Assembly (NCBI GenBank): GCA_037447655.1
Contig: JBBHKE010002813.1
Span: 93,106 to 157,105, forward strand
Source of the DNA: Zygnema cylindricum
Lineage: Eukaryota > Streptophyta > Zygnematophyceae > Zygnematales > Zygnemataceae
Reading direction: 5' to 3'
DNA: 64,000 bases
Positions 31,152 to 42,660 of this stretch are shown piece after piece. The notes beneath the pieces were generated by a model that worked only from the letters and a program-made list of their open reading frames with translations, was not told where the DNA came from and ran no database searches. Position numbers and translations under genes: made by a program. Every line of letters begins with the position of its first letter. Position 1 is the stretch's first letter.

Positions 31152-31595
31152 TCCTAGTTAAGTTTGATGTTTTTTTTTTTTCTTATTTTTTTCTTTGTTA
31201 TGTTTACATTTGTTTCTTGCGTTTTTGTTATGTGATCAAGGTTGTATTGTGGTTATTTATTTTGTTTGTCCTTTTTTGTTTTATTCTTTTGTAATATTAT
31301 GTATTGATAAAAATAAAATGTAAAAAGTATTCATGCAACGCCTTAGTATAAAATAAACAACAACCATTAGTATTCTGTTTAAACGAATAAATGTTTAATA
31401 CTGCTAATGGTTTAATGTGTATTCTAGATATAACATTGAAATATTTAATACTACATGATATATTCAGTCCATTCATTCATATCGTTCAATAGATTGAGAT
31501 CGAACGCTCAAATTAATGTGAATCTTTTACGCTTAAACAAACCCCCTACATGAACGAAATGTGAATTAAACCACCCACTTGGCATCGTCATGGTC
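31145..31595. repeat. 450-bp dispersed direct repeat, copy 2
   Basis: It is co-linear with 27983-28435, including the AACCATTAG/CTAATGGTT pair and the 'ccccctacatgaacgaaa' end. Here the left edge joins the 150-bp tandem repeat through 'ttggttgaatcc', which suggests the native left context of the copy that the copia LTR now interrupts. Confidence 0.75.
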
Positions 31596-31609
31596 TTTAC
31601 CATGTACAA

Positions 31610-33010
31610 TGCGGTAGTACAGTGCGTACCATATACGAACATTGTACGTGATGCCAACACTGAAAATACGGTACAACAAATTGTAATTAGAGTAAAGAAA
31701 AAGCTAGAGTAAAAAAACAAAAAAAAAATATTTAGGGTTATAAACGCTAATTATTGTGATATAACCTTTTAACAGAGGAAGTTTACTCTAATTTATTTAA
31801 ATACTCTATGTTACGTCATGTCGGCAATAACCATCCGTGTTGTAATTATGATCACTAAATTATGTAGACATACAAAAACTGTTAGTTCGTATATTTTGAC
31901 GTCGTTATGACGTTAGTACTATTTTTCTCATATATATATACTATTTGTCTCAACTCATACTGTTGTCGTTTAACTATAAACTTTTCACATGTAAATTCAT
32001 GTAAATGTTCACACGGACGATAATGTTGTCAACAGATAGAGCTTTGCGAACGGGTTTTTTCGATGCATTTTAATTTTTCTGTTTAGTGCAATTTCACATG
32101 CGAACGCGATTCTATTAAATTATTATTTGTACCTTTTTACTTATAAAATTACAATTTTTCACAGTCAGACGTTGTTCGTACTCCACACAATTTAAAACGA
32201 ACCTATATTATATTTTTTTACGCTAATTAAACTTTACCTTAAAAAGTATAATGAACAAATTCGAATCATTTACTCTATTTAACGTGATAAAGTCGAAAAT
32301 TAGGGCGACCAAATTAGCGTTATCTACTCTAATTACGATTCGCTGTGTAGTGTACGGATATCAAGAACACGACAACGTGGCGTGATGTGACGAGATCGCA
32401 CGCGCCAAAATTAAAAGTGCGATACTGTACGTTTCTGTACCAGTATAGATTAAACGACACATTGTACGTCACGCCAACACTGAAATAACAGTAAACCGCG
32501 AATCGTAATTAGAGTAAATTACTCTAATTCGGTCGCTCAAAATTTCGACTCTATCATATCAAATAGAGTAAGTGATTCTAATTTTTTCATTTTGCTATTT
32601 AAGGTAAGGCTTAATTTGCGTTTTTTATTCTAATATATGTTTGTTTTAAATAGTGTGGAGTACGGAGGACGTCCGACCGTGCAAAATTGTACTTTTATAA
32701 GTAAAAATGTACAAATAATGATTTAATAAAGACCATTATCATGTAACTGCGTTTTAACAAACCGCGTAATGCAAACGTCATAGTGACGATAAACTGTACG
32801 TTTTGTCAGATTCTATACGAATACTTTATTTTAAGTAGATGATATTAGCTTGCCAAATTAGAGTACACCACATAAATTAGAGTAAATTCCTTTTTGAAAT
32901 AGTTCTATCACATAAATTAGAGTAGATTACTCGAATTTATTTTTTCTCTTTTATTACTCTAATTTTTTCATTACTCTAATTACGATGCGCGGTGTAGTGT
33001 ACGTATATTG
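31610..33010. repeat. Foldback repeat cluster with 240-bp inverted arms
   Basis: The left arm 32111-32352 and right arm 32489-32732 are reverse complements along nearly their whole length ('ctccacacaatttaaaacgaac' against its inverse, 'ttactctattt', 'aattacgattcgc'). The spacer is 136 bp. Further partial arms lie at 31610-31740 and 32860-33005. The spacer carries 'gtggcgtgatgtgacg'. No transposase frame is present. Confidence 0.75.
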
Positions 33011-33015
33011 AGAAC

Positions 33016-33563
33016 ACGACAACGTGGCGTGATGTGACGGGATCGCACGCGCAAAAAATAAAAGTAGGAGACCTGCACACCCTGCACACCACGGGCGAGA
33101 AAACTAACGAACCTTACCTGTACGTTACTCAACCGGTATTGATATCACGACATTTTGGCGTGACGTCGATTTTGTTTGGCCTTTTATCATGCCACTACAA
33201 CCACGCGAAATACAACAAATATGATTATACCACGTGTCTCTTTTCATTACATCAAAATGGAGCATAACAAAGCCAATCAAACTCAAATCACTCAACGGCT
33301 CACGATCTTACACAAAATCAATCGGCGATCAATTATCGTTGTCACCAAGGCGCCAATCAAAACTCAAAACACTCAACGGCTCAAGATCTTACACAAAAAG
33401 ATCGACGGTCAATTATCGTTGTCACCAGAGAGGAATGCAACTACAATGCTTTGCCCTTTTAAAAAAAGGGCAAAGCAAAAAGATGAACTAGAAGCCGACC
33501 TTAAAAACCACATCGTGAATCGCGCGGTTTTGGTATCAATGAAACTTCAATTCGGTTTCAAAT
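33016..33563 (+). repeat. Mixed repeat block: 52-bp copy and GGGCAAAGC repeat copy 2
   Basis: It contains the second copy of the 52-bp sequence (33064-33115) and the second copy of the repeat at 29280-29500 (33186-33482). An internal direct duplication of about 90 bp lies here ('caactcaacggctca..gatcttacacaaaa' near 33295 and 33372). Short frames follow the duplication and are not taken as genes. Confidence 0.6.
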
Positions 33564-34618
33564 GACGTGGCTACTTTTGGACTGTTTAAATTAAAGTTAA
33601 AAAAAAACCAGTTATTGTTACCAATACTATTTGAGGTCCACTGTCAGAATGTATGGGCGCCGCTGTACTGTAGTGTTGTTTACACCGTTGATGTCCAATT
33701 CGTACGGATTTCAACTTTTTTACGAAATTTACGTAGTATTCTTCGATTTCATACATTTCGTAAAATTCGTGTATTTTTCATTGTACGGACATGTACCTAA
33801 AGGTACGGAAAGCTTAACCCTAGAAAATCCTTAGATAATCTTAGCAGTACGGACAATTAACAATTTTGTAAGAAAATCGTACGTAAATGTAGGAAAGATA
33901 TAACACAGCTGTACTGAAAAATACAAATGTACGCAAATGTCCCCTAAAACCCCAAAAACCTCTTTAAATAACCCTAGAATGCACGGACATGTACGAACAT
34001 TTTACGTTAATGTACGAAACATGTACGGATACATAGTAGGTCACGCATTTTATTATCTTTTCCACATCGTTTGATGCGTACCGTACCTAGTATTCGTTAG
34101 TTTAAACCGTGCGTAATATGCGCACGGGACATCTATGGTTCACACCATAGTTGTTCAAACCGTATTTTACTCATGATTCAATCGCGCGAATCATACGTAA
34201 GTAACGCATCTGAACGATTTGAAAAAATCGTTAATGATTTAGTAAACGTACTATTTTGTACATTTCGTACATGTGTCCGTACCATCCGTACTTACCACAC
34301 GCAAATGGTGCAACAGTGCAAACGTCTCTTTACGCAATAGTCCGTACATTTTTGGTACAGTTCGTACATTTCCCGTAAACTCACTGTTCAGTTTACCAGA
34401 CAAAAAGTACCACGGAGTGCAGCGTATCTTCTGGTCAAATTCCGTAATTTTCCCGTTAAAAACCGTACATTTACCGTAGATTTGCCGTTCAGTTGACCAG
34501 ACAGAAAGTACACCGGTTTTTTTGGGGATTTTTCCAAAAGTCACGAACTATACGTATAAATCGGAAAAACGGAAAAATCGCACGATTTGAACAACAACGG
34601 TTCACACACATGGCGACT
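33564..34618. other. GTAC/CGTA-rich intergenic sequence
   Basis: No gene was recognised. TACGGA, GTACGG and CGTACA words are very frequent, similar in style to 54990-55430, suggesting an old degenerate satellite. A hairpin 'cgatttgaaaaaatcg' lies near 34214. CACTG (34619-34623) is the left duplication of the solo LTR. Confidence 0.45.
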
Positions 34619-34623
34619 CACTG

Positions 34624-35661
34624 TGCAATTCTGTGTCCTCCATTGGACTACAGAATACAGGAAGCCTCTAGGTAGTATTTAACTAACCCACTTTAAGCCA
34701 CAACCACTTCTGCCTCAAAAGGCAAATTGACAATTTGACTGCACCCCTGTGTAGCCTGGACTCCCCTGAGTCCGTAGCAAAACGAATCACTGAAAACGGC
34801 CAACCAGGCGATAAGTTATGAGGCAGTAAAAATGCCAATTTGTACAAACTCTCAAAGGGAGAGATGACTACCTACCTAAATTTTCTAAGTCCTGATTCTC
34901 TCTAATAACTCCTATCTACTGAAGTACGGACCAATCAGATTACTGTATCGTACACAAAAGTACTACTGCCGATGTACCTTTTGTACGGCCTATGTACGAC
35001 AAGGCTATTAAGTGGACGCGTGTCCGCTTTTCATTCGTCCGTACATTCCTCGGAATTCCTATGACCGAATGTCATCTCTCCACGTGGCTCCAGGTCATGC
35101 CACGTCACAAAATGCCAAAATGACCACTCCGGGATTTCGGCGATGATGTGCGCCGTTGGATTTTGTGCCAAACGCAATCTTAGCCGTAATAAATGCTTGC
35201 GTGACATTTGTTCCGATGTCGAAATAAAATGCGTGGTATCCGTTTCGAATTAGCGTCGTACGACGTACTTTATAAAACTGAATCTATGTACGCCGTATAA
35301 AGTTCTAGTTAAATGAATTTTAGTCACGTAAACTAAATATATATCTATCACATACCATCGTACTTAGCATTGGTCCTAGTCTATTAGGATAAAGTTGACC
35401 GCTACCGGTCAACTTGACGAACCGCAGGTACCGGGATCAAACCTCTGGTCCGTCAAGTATATTTTTAGTAACCTACTAAAAATAGCTGTCTGTTGAACTA
35501 AGGCAGCCATGGATCAACCTCTCTCTCTTACCTTCAGTGACTACAACAAGTATGGGAGTTAGAGAGCGGAGGTGGAGGCAGGCTGCCCGTCCTTTTTCTT
35601 TCCTTTTTATAAAGACATATTTAAACCTAGAAAATACTCTATAAATCTATAAATTTCAACA
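34624..35661 (-). mobile_element. Solo copia LTR with perfect target-site duplication
   Basis: It is 1038 bp, TGCAATTCTG...TTTCAACA, flanked by CACTG at 34619-34623 and 35662-35666. No internal region remains, so LTR-LTR recombination removed it. It keeps the GACTCCCCTGAGTC hairpin, a GTAC palindrome near 34955, and a tRNA-like stem (35414-35420 with 35449-35456). It also keeps a palindrome of nine-base arms at 35462-35482, the hairpin at 35501-35587 and T5 at 35593-35597. Confidence 0.93.
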
Positions 35662-35839
35662 CACTGTTTAGGCCCAAAGCACCCCTTAGAATCCTACCAT
35701 GGTTGCGTTTCCGAAAAAGGAGTCCGTACATAACAAGCGGACAAACAAGCCTGTCAAAATCTCTATCCGGACCGCAAAATCTAGAAGAAATAGAGTCGCG
35801 CTTTGAAAATTTGCGACCAAACATTTTTGCTGTCCGAGC

Positions 35840-36297
35840 CATAGTTCAAAAGTAGGCGTTTCTATTGTAGGCCTTTTGTAAGCGCCTTTATCTTAAGTTG
35901 TGTTATGGGTTTTTCATGTGATCTTCTTAAACCGCTACTTTGATCAGCGACCGTCCGATTGTCCAAATCTGACGATAATCCTATCGTAAGTTGTGTTATG
36001 GGCTTTTCATGTGATATTCTTAGATCGTTACTTTGATCAGCGACCGTCCGATCGTCCAAATCTGACGATTACAATAAACAAATACCTCAAAACTCACAAA
36101 AAAACATTTTTTTGTCCGAATGTTTTTCAAAATTTAGACATGATGTTTAATTCTTTATCGATCGATGTGCAACTCAACCCTGTTACTTTTTGTTTTCATT
36201 TTGCGACCAATACAATATGGGTCTTAAGGTCATATTGTATGTTTTGCGTACAATAGGCATATTGTATGGGCCTACTTTCACCTTCTTTTGAACTATG
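35840..36297. mobile_element. MITE with CATAGTTCAAAAG ends, copy A
   Basis: Ends are CATAGTTCAAAAGTAGG and TTCTTTTGAACTATG. Flanking 8-bp sequences are GTCCGAGC (35832-35839) and GTCTGAGC (36298-36305), one mismatch. An 8-bp duplication and CA..TG ends fit the hAT superfamily. It contains a tandem pair of about 96 bp ('aagttgtgttatgggctttt', 35893 and 35989) and lacks coding capacity. Confidence 0.85.
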
Positions 36298-36408
36298 GTC
36301 TGAGCATAGTGAATTTTGCGCGCTACACCTGTCACACAGCACATACAAATGAAATAACCTAGCCGATTCAAGTACCGATATCGTCACCGATTTTGTTACT
36401 CAATACCT
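36298..36408. other. Spacer between two MITE copies
   Basis: It carries the right duplication of copy A (36298-36305). No feature was recognised otherwise. Confidence 0.5.
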
Positions 36409-36416
36409 ATTTATTC

Positions 36417-36683
36417 CATAGTTCAAAAGTAGGTGTTTTATGGTAGGCCTTTGGTAGGCGCAAGTTGTGTTATGGGCTTTTCATGTGATCTTCTTAGATC
36501 GCTACTTTGATCAACGACCGTCCGATGATGTTTAATTCTCTATTGATCGATGTGCAACTCAACCCTGTTACTATTTTTTTTTCAGTTTGCGACCAATACA
36601 ATATGGGTCTTAAGGTCATATTGTTTGTTTTACATATAATAGGCATATTGTATGGGCCTGCTTTCACCTACTTTTGAACTATG
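36417..36683. mobile_element. MITE with CATAGTTCAAAAG ends, copy B (internally deleted)
   Basis: It has 17-bp terminal inverted repeats, CATAGTTCAAAAGTAGG and CCTACTTTTGAACTATG. Both sides carry a perfect 8-bp duplication, ATTTATTC, at 36409-36416 and 36684-36691. It is shorter than copy A by 191 bp: the second tandem unit and part of the middle are missing. Both copies share 'aatacaatatgggtcttaag' and 'attgtatgggcct'. Confidence 0.92.
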
Positions 36684-36691
36684 ATTTATTC

Positions 36692-38151
36692 CCCCCGCAC
36701 TGTTGCCACTCCCACATCCGGATTGTACGTTCAATACTAGCACTTTAATCCAGATGCCTCAAATACCTCCACACGAAGCCTTACAGGACAAAACGTCGGT
36801 TTTGCTGATTCCCTTTTTCACCGTATCAGCGCCGTTGTTGTCCGCACAAAGATAAAAACGCCACGACTTTCCCCCTCCAACCGCTTTTAACTCATACCAC
36901 ATTTATAGCCCATCGTCATAAATCTAAACTCTTGCAAAACATTACATAAAGTCGACGATCTAACATCAAAATGTGTATCAAAATGCGTTGAAAAGTCAAC
37001 ACTATTTATTTCATGCGGAATCAAACAATATACTTTCTATGGAGCTTTGCCCATCATATTGAAATTGTTAAAAGAGGATGTCCCATGTTCCCAATAATGT
37101 ATCATATTTTTCCAGCCATGTTTGTTGAGTTCCGAAATATTATGAATAACGTCCTTAAAAAAATAGCCCCAAAATCTCCCCTTGTCTAACAAAAGGCGTG
37201 CCAAGAAATACATTTACGTCAACAAACTTTGCTCAAGTTATTTTTTTTATAAACAAGACATTACGAAGAAAGTGTGTTTGAACCTAAGGTATAAATACCA
37301 ATAACTCTTTAAGTTTTTTAGTTGCCAACACTCAGTCAATTGCCAAAACTCCTTAAGTTCAATATTACGTAAGTGCCCGATATGCACTACTTGTATTTGC
37401 CATCATGTTTGTGAATACCCGAGATGGTGTGAAAAGTCAACCGTATTTCACAACCTTAGTCAACCTTTTTTGTTTGGGGCTTTATTTTTGTACCTCCATT
37501 TGAATTACCCCGATGTATGATAATTACAACCTCATGGGATATCCACCGTAGTATTGCTACTTACTAGATAATAATCAGAAGACAACGAAAAAGACTTAGA
37601 AAGACTAGAGGTAGAGGGACAACCTTTCACAACCACATTTGCCAATGTATGCATCATACTCATCTCAATTCAAGATCTAAAAACAGTAAAGAATCAAAAA
37701 AAAAATTATTCACAACACAATTTAAGCTTTCACATGGCTTTTTCCTTGTTATGGTTTGATGCTTTGATTTAACACTATATTTGACTATACTCCAGAGTAA
37801 AAAATAAATAAAGACGCTCAATTGCATAACTACAAGGTAAACCATTATGGATTTGTTCCAAAAATAATATCAAAATTAGGGCCCACCATGCATCCAAAGT
37901 GTTATTTTCCATACCCAACTATGTTGCCTTTGATCTCCATTAAACTTAACATAAATTTAAACACGTATTGTATGATAAAAAGGCCATTATTTTGCCATAA
38001 CATTTGCATTTTGCTTTGCCATAGATCTTTTTACAGTCTACCGTCGGGCTTCTCCAGAACAATTCGTCATATACTCTATCCAATTAGAACCAATTTCATG
38101 TGTGTAAGGTGAATGTGAAATGAAGAGTTCGTAACAAGAAAAGGTAACCTG
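36692..38151. other. Intergenic sequence, nothing recognised
   Basis: About 1.4 kb of AT-rich DNA with stops in all frames and no recognisable repeat, RNA or protein. Confidence 0.5.
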
Positions 38152-38212
38152 AAAGTCGGACTAGAGTCAAGCTCAACAGGATCTTCTTTCCCCGCTGATT
38201 CTTCCAAGCCCA

Positions 38213-38253
<41 letters not shown>

Positions 38254-38254
38254 T

Positions 38255-38351
<97 letters not shown>
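38152..38351 (-). rRNA. Large-subunit (25S/28S) rRNA gene fragment
   Basis: The minus strand reads through the conserved domain containing GTAACTATGACTCTCTTAAG, AGCCAAATGCCTCGTCATCT, GAATGGATTAACGAGATTCC and AGCTTGACTCTAGTCCGACT. This region is recognisable in all eukaryotes and includes the R2 (at 38311/38312 on the plus strand) and R1 retrotransposon target sites. Only about 200 bp are present, with several substitutions in conserved positions (for example TGGAAGAATCAGCGG and AAGATCCTG), so it is a displaced pseudogene fragment. The short open frame over it is a shadow. Confidence 0.92.
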
Positions 38352-38530
38352 ACAACGCTTATCTGTGGCTCTACAACGAGTGCAGGCTTCTATTCTCCTC
38401 CGATCGACTGTTGCGGTTATGGATCGTCGCCGTGCTCCGGAACTCCCTCAACGTGCTCCCCCGGGCTGGGGGGACTTACGGGGTTGTTTTTCGTAGATAT
38501 TTAATTGAGTTAGGGTTGGGGTTGGGGTTT
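38352..38530 (+). other. GC-rich patch abutting the rRNA fragment
   Basis: About 150 bp open in two plus-strand frames. One frame ends RRRAPELPQRAPPGWGDLRG and then a stop at 38500. The other gives NECRLLFSSDRLLRLWIVAV. The high GC content contrasts with the surroundings, and TTAGGGTTGGGGTTGGGGTT follows (about 38510-38529). It may be a gene tail carried along with the rRNA fragment. I do not recognise it. Confidence 0.25.
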
Positions 38531-38789
38531 GTATTTTTGTTTTTGTGAGTTGCCGTGCTTTTCATTTTGAGTTAGGGTGTTTTTATTTTCCTTGTTGTTG
38601 CTTCCTTTTTTTAGGGTGTGTTCTTGTCGCTCTTTTTGTTTTTTATTATTGTTGTTTTTCAGTGTTGGTCATGCCACCCCTTTTGTACCCCCAGACTCAG
38701 ATGGTTTACCATCGTGCTTTTTAATTTATCCTGCAAGATATTATATTTATATCACCACATAGAAAAGATGTAGTACTAAATGACATCTC

Positions 38790-39440
38790 ATATTCGTCGA
38801 AATCTTTTCTAGCCTCTCAAAGCTTGCCCAAGACTATGATGACCCTGGCTGCCAGATATCTCTGAAGACAATACTACCTCAGAGTTCCAAAGTTTACCTT
38901 CCGGAGGCACAGACCACCAACTGCGCCTCCAAAATATTCTTCCACACTTGAAATTTGTCCCATTGAAGAGGTCAATCTCCACGAGCATTTGCTTGATTTG
39001 CTCATCACCATCACTCCACTCATCAAGATCAGAATTGGTTTGCAAACGTGCTTTCACAAGAACAAGATTTTCATATTCTTTATGTTTATACAGTCATGAT
39101 TCCTTGCCATTTTATGCATTATCAAAAACACCTTTGCAGAAACTGGATTTTCCAGTTTTGCTAACGCCATCAAGGTTGTTTGGCACAAGCTAGTCAAAAG
39201 TCCACCTAAAAAAAAAACAGCATAATACCAATAGCAACAATAATTGCTATTAACAACGCTAAATTTACTCTTTAAAAAATGCAAATTGGCAAACCATCCT
39301 AGTTTAGGAGAGGACGAAAAGCAAAATGGCTGCAGACCTCCCAACATTCACATGGAAAGATTTCACGTAGTTGAACCTCCGGTTCAAGTACTCCATGCTT
39401 CAGTTGCTCCAGTTCTTCATTTCCACTGTCCATGGCGTAC
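38790..39440 (-). CDS. Possible small multi-exon gene, unrecognised
   Basis: Read leftwards, three stretches look coding. The first, about 39430-39340, is MDSGNEELEQLKHGVLEPEV followed by an LREIFPCECWE-like end. The second, near 39190-39130, contains MALAKLENPVSAK. The third, 39085-38815, contains VKARLQTNSDLDEWSDGDEQ, then IKQMLVEIDLFNGTNF and a Trp-rich end, with a stop at 38809-38811. Plausible GT/AG borders exist, but I could not fix the junctions. It lies downstream of the H-protein gene on the same strand. No family was recognised. Confidence 0.3.
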
Positions 39441-40292
39441 CTCAGGCATAAAAAATGTTTCCAACCCTCAACAGTACACTATTACACCAATACGTACACA
39501 GCACACGCATGCCACAAAACCCTTTGATATTTTACTATCACACAGATAGGATAATAGTACAATATAGACTTTCACTTGAGTTTAATCCAACATCAACCAA
39601 TCGTTGCACAGTCGGGGGTTACTTGTATACCTTATCGTATACAGTCTTATATACAACAATCAGAACGACCTACGATGGAATAAGACCGGATCGTCCTGAC
39701 CCCTTTTGAAACCAGAATTGAAAGCCTGATTCACAAACAATCCATTCAAATTTGAATTTTGAAACAATGGCTGGTCAGATCGAGCAGTGAACAAAAGACT
39801 GCTCAAATAATCACAGCTACACCTAGAGACAACAAAAAAATTACAAACGCTGCAGTAAAAACAACGGGTTGATCAGACATTTACAAAGACAGGTTGCACA
39901 ATTGCAAGTCCTTTTCTCTATCTTCAAAACCAATTGAGAAAGGTACTCCACTTGTCACGCCAACGATATTCAGTAAAATCCACAACTAAAAGGTGGTACC
40001 TGATTTAAGGCTCATCCATTGAATCAACTAAGGGCACAAGTAAATCATCCAAAAAAAAATCACTTTAAAAAAAAAACTCAAAATCTATGGACAAGATGGA
40101 TAGTTTGCACCCACCCACTCACCTAAAATTTCACCCAAACACAATAAACAACGAAGGTAAAATCTGACAAGCACATTATTTTTCTCGCCAGTATAATCCT
40201 AAAATGAATTTTCCTCATCTGAAGGTTGACCTGATTCCAGTCGTGCACTTTGACTAACAGAGAACCTGCCTTGAACTAGGCTGCCGATAGTA

Positions 40293-42660
40293 CTAATGAG
40301 ATTCACACTCTTTTGCATAGGCTTTGGCGTCCAACAACTCATGTGCCTCACTGTGATTGGAGACTTTCACTTTCAACATCCATCCTTCAGCAAAAGGTCC
40401 AGCGTTCACCTGGTCAAGCATAAAAAACAAGACACACAAGTTTATCGATAGAAACACGATAGACTACATTTTGTGCTGACATTAATTGAGGCTACGCTTG
40501 AATCCTTATTAAGTGAAGAAAGGGCCCTACCATCTTGCATTACAAAAAAAACAGGTGAAGAGAACTGTCAGGCAAATGCTCTGTAGCGCTCAAATAAAAG
40601 CAATTTCACAAAAAAGCATAACGGCTTCCACAACAAGGTTTAGCAGAGAAGTAATATCCATACCAGGCCAGGATTAGCCTGAAGCTCTGAGTTAATATCT
40701 ACCACTTCGCCACTCAGCGGTGAATACACATCGCTCGCAGCTTTCACACTCTCCACGACTCCAAATGGCTTGCCCTTAACTACAGTTGATCCCACCTCAG
40801 GCAGCTCCACAAAAACCACCTCTCCTAGAGCTTTCTGTAAGCACCCATCCCACATTCCTAATGACTCAACAGCATCACTGTAAACATAAGCAGGAATACA
40901 ACAGCAATGCTCATATCTTTCCTAGAACCAGTTTCTGCCTAAAACCTAAGATTATACACAGGAAGAAATATAACTTCCACATTCTCAGTGGGAATAGCAT
41001 ATAGTTCACAGCAATCAATAGAAGCCAATCAATCAACGTACAGCTTTGAAAAAAAGGTGGGCTACAGCTTATATTTCTCCTGCATAGACATCAAATGACA
41101 ATGCACAACATAGAAAATAAAATGACCAAGCGTCAACATTCTTCAGTGAAATGCTGTATTCAATTTTTCTTGTTAATATCAGCACAAACTTTAAAGTTCT
41201 TTCCGTACATGTGCTATACAACAGCGTTCAAAAGCAGTTAATATAGACCAAACGACTACATGACACATTGAAAAAACGCATGAACTCCAGAGATGAAAGA
41301 TGCTTTGTGCACTTCTCAACAATATTTATCAAAGCTTTCTGACCTCTGCATATTCAGAGATACCGACAGTTGCAACATCTCCGTGAATGTCCGCCCACTC
41401 GTGGGATTTCAAATACTTCAGCTTGTCATGCTCTGCATTTGACATCATAAACCACATAACGAAAACGGTCAACAATCAGCCTGAAGGAGCTGACCTCCAA
41501 ACCTGACTAATAGCTGCTGGAGTTATAACTGCTGCAGTAAGTAGCGACATATCGGCAAAGCAAAATTCTTGCAAAGTGTGCTACTGATCCATCTTTGAAG
41601 TGAAAACATGAACGAGGTCAGCTTCAATCACACCAACTTCTTAAGTTCTTTCTCAAGAAAGCCACAAAGTCTCTCTTTCAAATGCAATACCCCAATCAGC
41701 TTGAACCATTGGCATGTACTGCAAAAATGCAATGGTGTTCTCCCGGAATCTGTCCTAACCTGCTACATTTTTATGCCCGGACTGATCCAATGAAAAAGGG
41801 CAATGTACATATCACTAAGAAAGGAAACGTCTTCTCACACATGGACCACAGCATGACAAACTAAGCTATTTAGAAACTACTAGTGGTCCTTTCTGCTGAC
41901 AGCTGCAGGAGAAGAAGCTGAGCTCAGTTCATACGCTAGAGGATAAGAGAAGATTCTCGGGAGTACTGACGTGCAGAATAAGCCCTGGAGAGAGAGAGGA
42001 GCAGCTGTTCATTATTAGGTCGCAGCCTTAAGATTGTTGCCGTTCGTGAAGCCCACAGTCTGAATGCAAAAGCACAACGGAAAAGTCAAGGCATAATAAA
42101 ATGAATATTGAAACTCCTGTACCGAATCTACAGCTATAATGCATAAAGCAGGAGCTAAACCTTCCTAAGCATCCCAACGTTGCTGAAGTCAATATAGAAA
42201 CCAGAAAGACATTGAGAACAATTACACCTTCAGCTACTTTATAGCTTTTAATAGATAGATATCAAAGATAAATGTAAAAGATAGATGTAAAAGAAATATG
42301 TAAAAGATAAATGTAAAAGAAATGTAAAAGGAATGTAAAAGATAAATGTAATTGGTAAATGTAAAAGATAAATGTTTGTGAAAAATAGATCTAAAAAAGA
42401 TGTTGAAGGTTGATTCTTATGGAATGATGTAAGACAGCATGAGCTGTTGTTAAAATGAGTGTATATATCGACCACAGTTGCATTTATGCAAAAATGAAGC
42501 AGCTGAGAGGAAACGAATTACAAAACATTCGAACTCATGGTTAAAAAGCATATGTTACGCTATATTCCACAGATATGTAACCACAATACTGGAAAACATC
42601 AAATCACCAACCATGTTTCTTCAAACGTCACAAAAGCAATGTACCATACCTCAAAGCCAT
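40293..42660 (-). CDS. GCSH: Glycine cleavage system H protein, mitochondrial
   Basis: The lipoyl carrier of the glycine decarboxylase complex shuttles the aminomethyl group between P, T and L proteins in the mitochondrial matrix. I assembled five coding exons: 42660-42650, 42059-41971, 41432-41344, 40834-40664 and 40409-40293. They give 477 nt, 158 residues plus TAG. Introns are GT/AG (GTATGG, GTCAGT, GTCAGA, GTATGG donors). Residues 1-33 ([16 protein letters not shown] start) form an Arg-rich, acid-free presequence like those of plant H proteins. The GCV_H fold follows: SHEW, then [12 protein letters not shown], then VESVKAASD with the lipoylated Lys94, then LSGEVVDIN and NPGL. The final exon gives [12 protein letters not shown]. 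All phases join cleanly, so the gene appears intact. Confidence 0.93.
42253..42395. repeat. ATGTAAAAGATAA microsatellite in GCSH intron 1
   Basis: An irregular array of 'aaatgtaaaaga' units, about 11 copies, lies within the 590-bp first intron (42060-42649). It does not touch the splice sites. Confidence 0.7.

Noticed and set aside
36183-36387. Two 60-codon minus-strand frames
   Set aside because: They fall across the end of MITE copy A and its flank and have no conserved counterpart in copy B.
38100-38151. Resemblance of 'gttcgtaacaagaaaaggtaacc' to the 3' end of small-subunit rRNA
   Set aside because: Only about 20 bases loosely match, the strand is opposite to the adjoining large-subunit fragment, and no further SSU sequence follows.
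38096-38305. 69-codon minus-strand frame
   Set aside because: It is a chance frame across the large-subunit rRNA fragment.
38510-38530. Internal telomere repeat
   Set aside because: Only two or three imperfect GGGTT units are present, too few to call a telomeric array.
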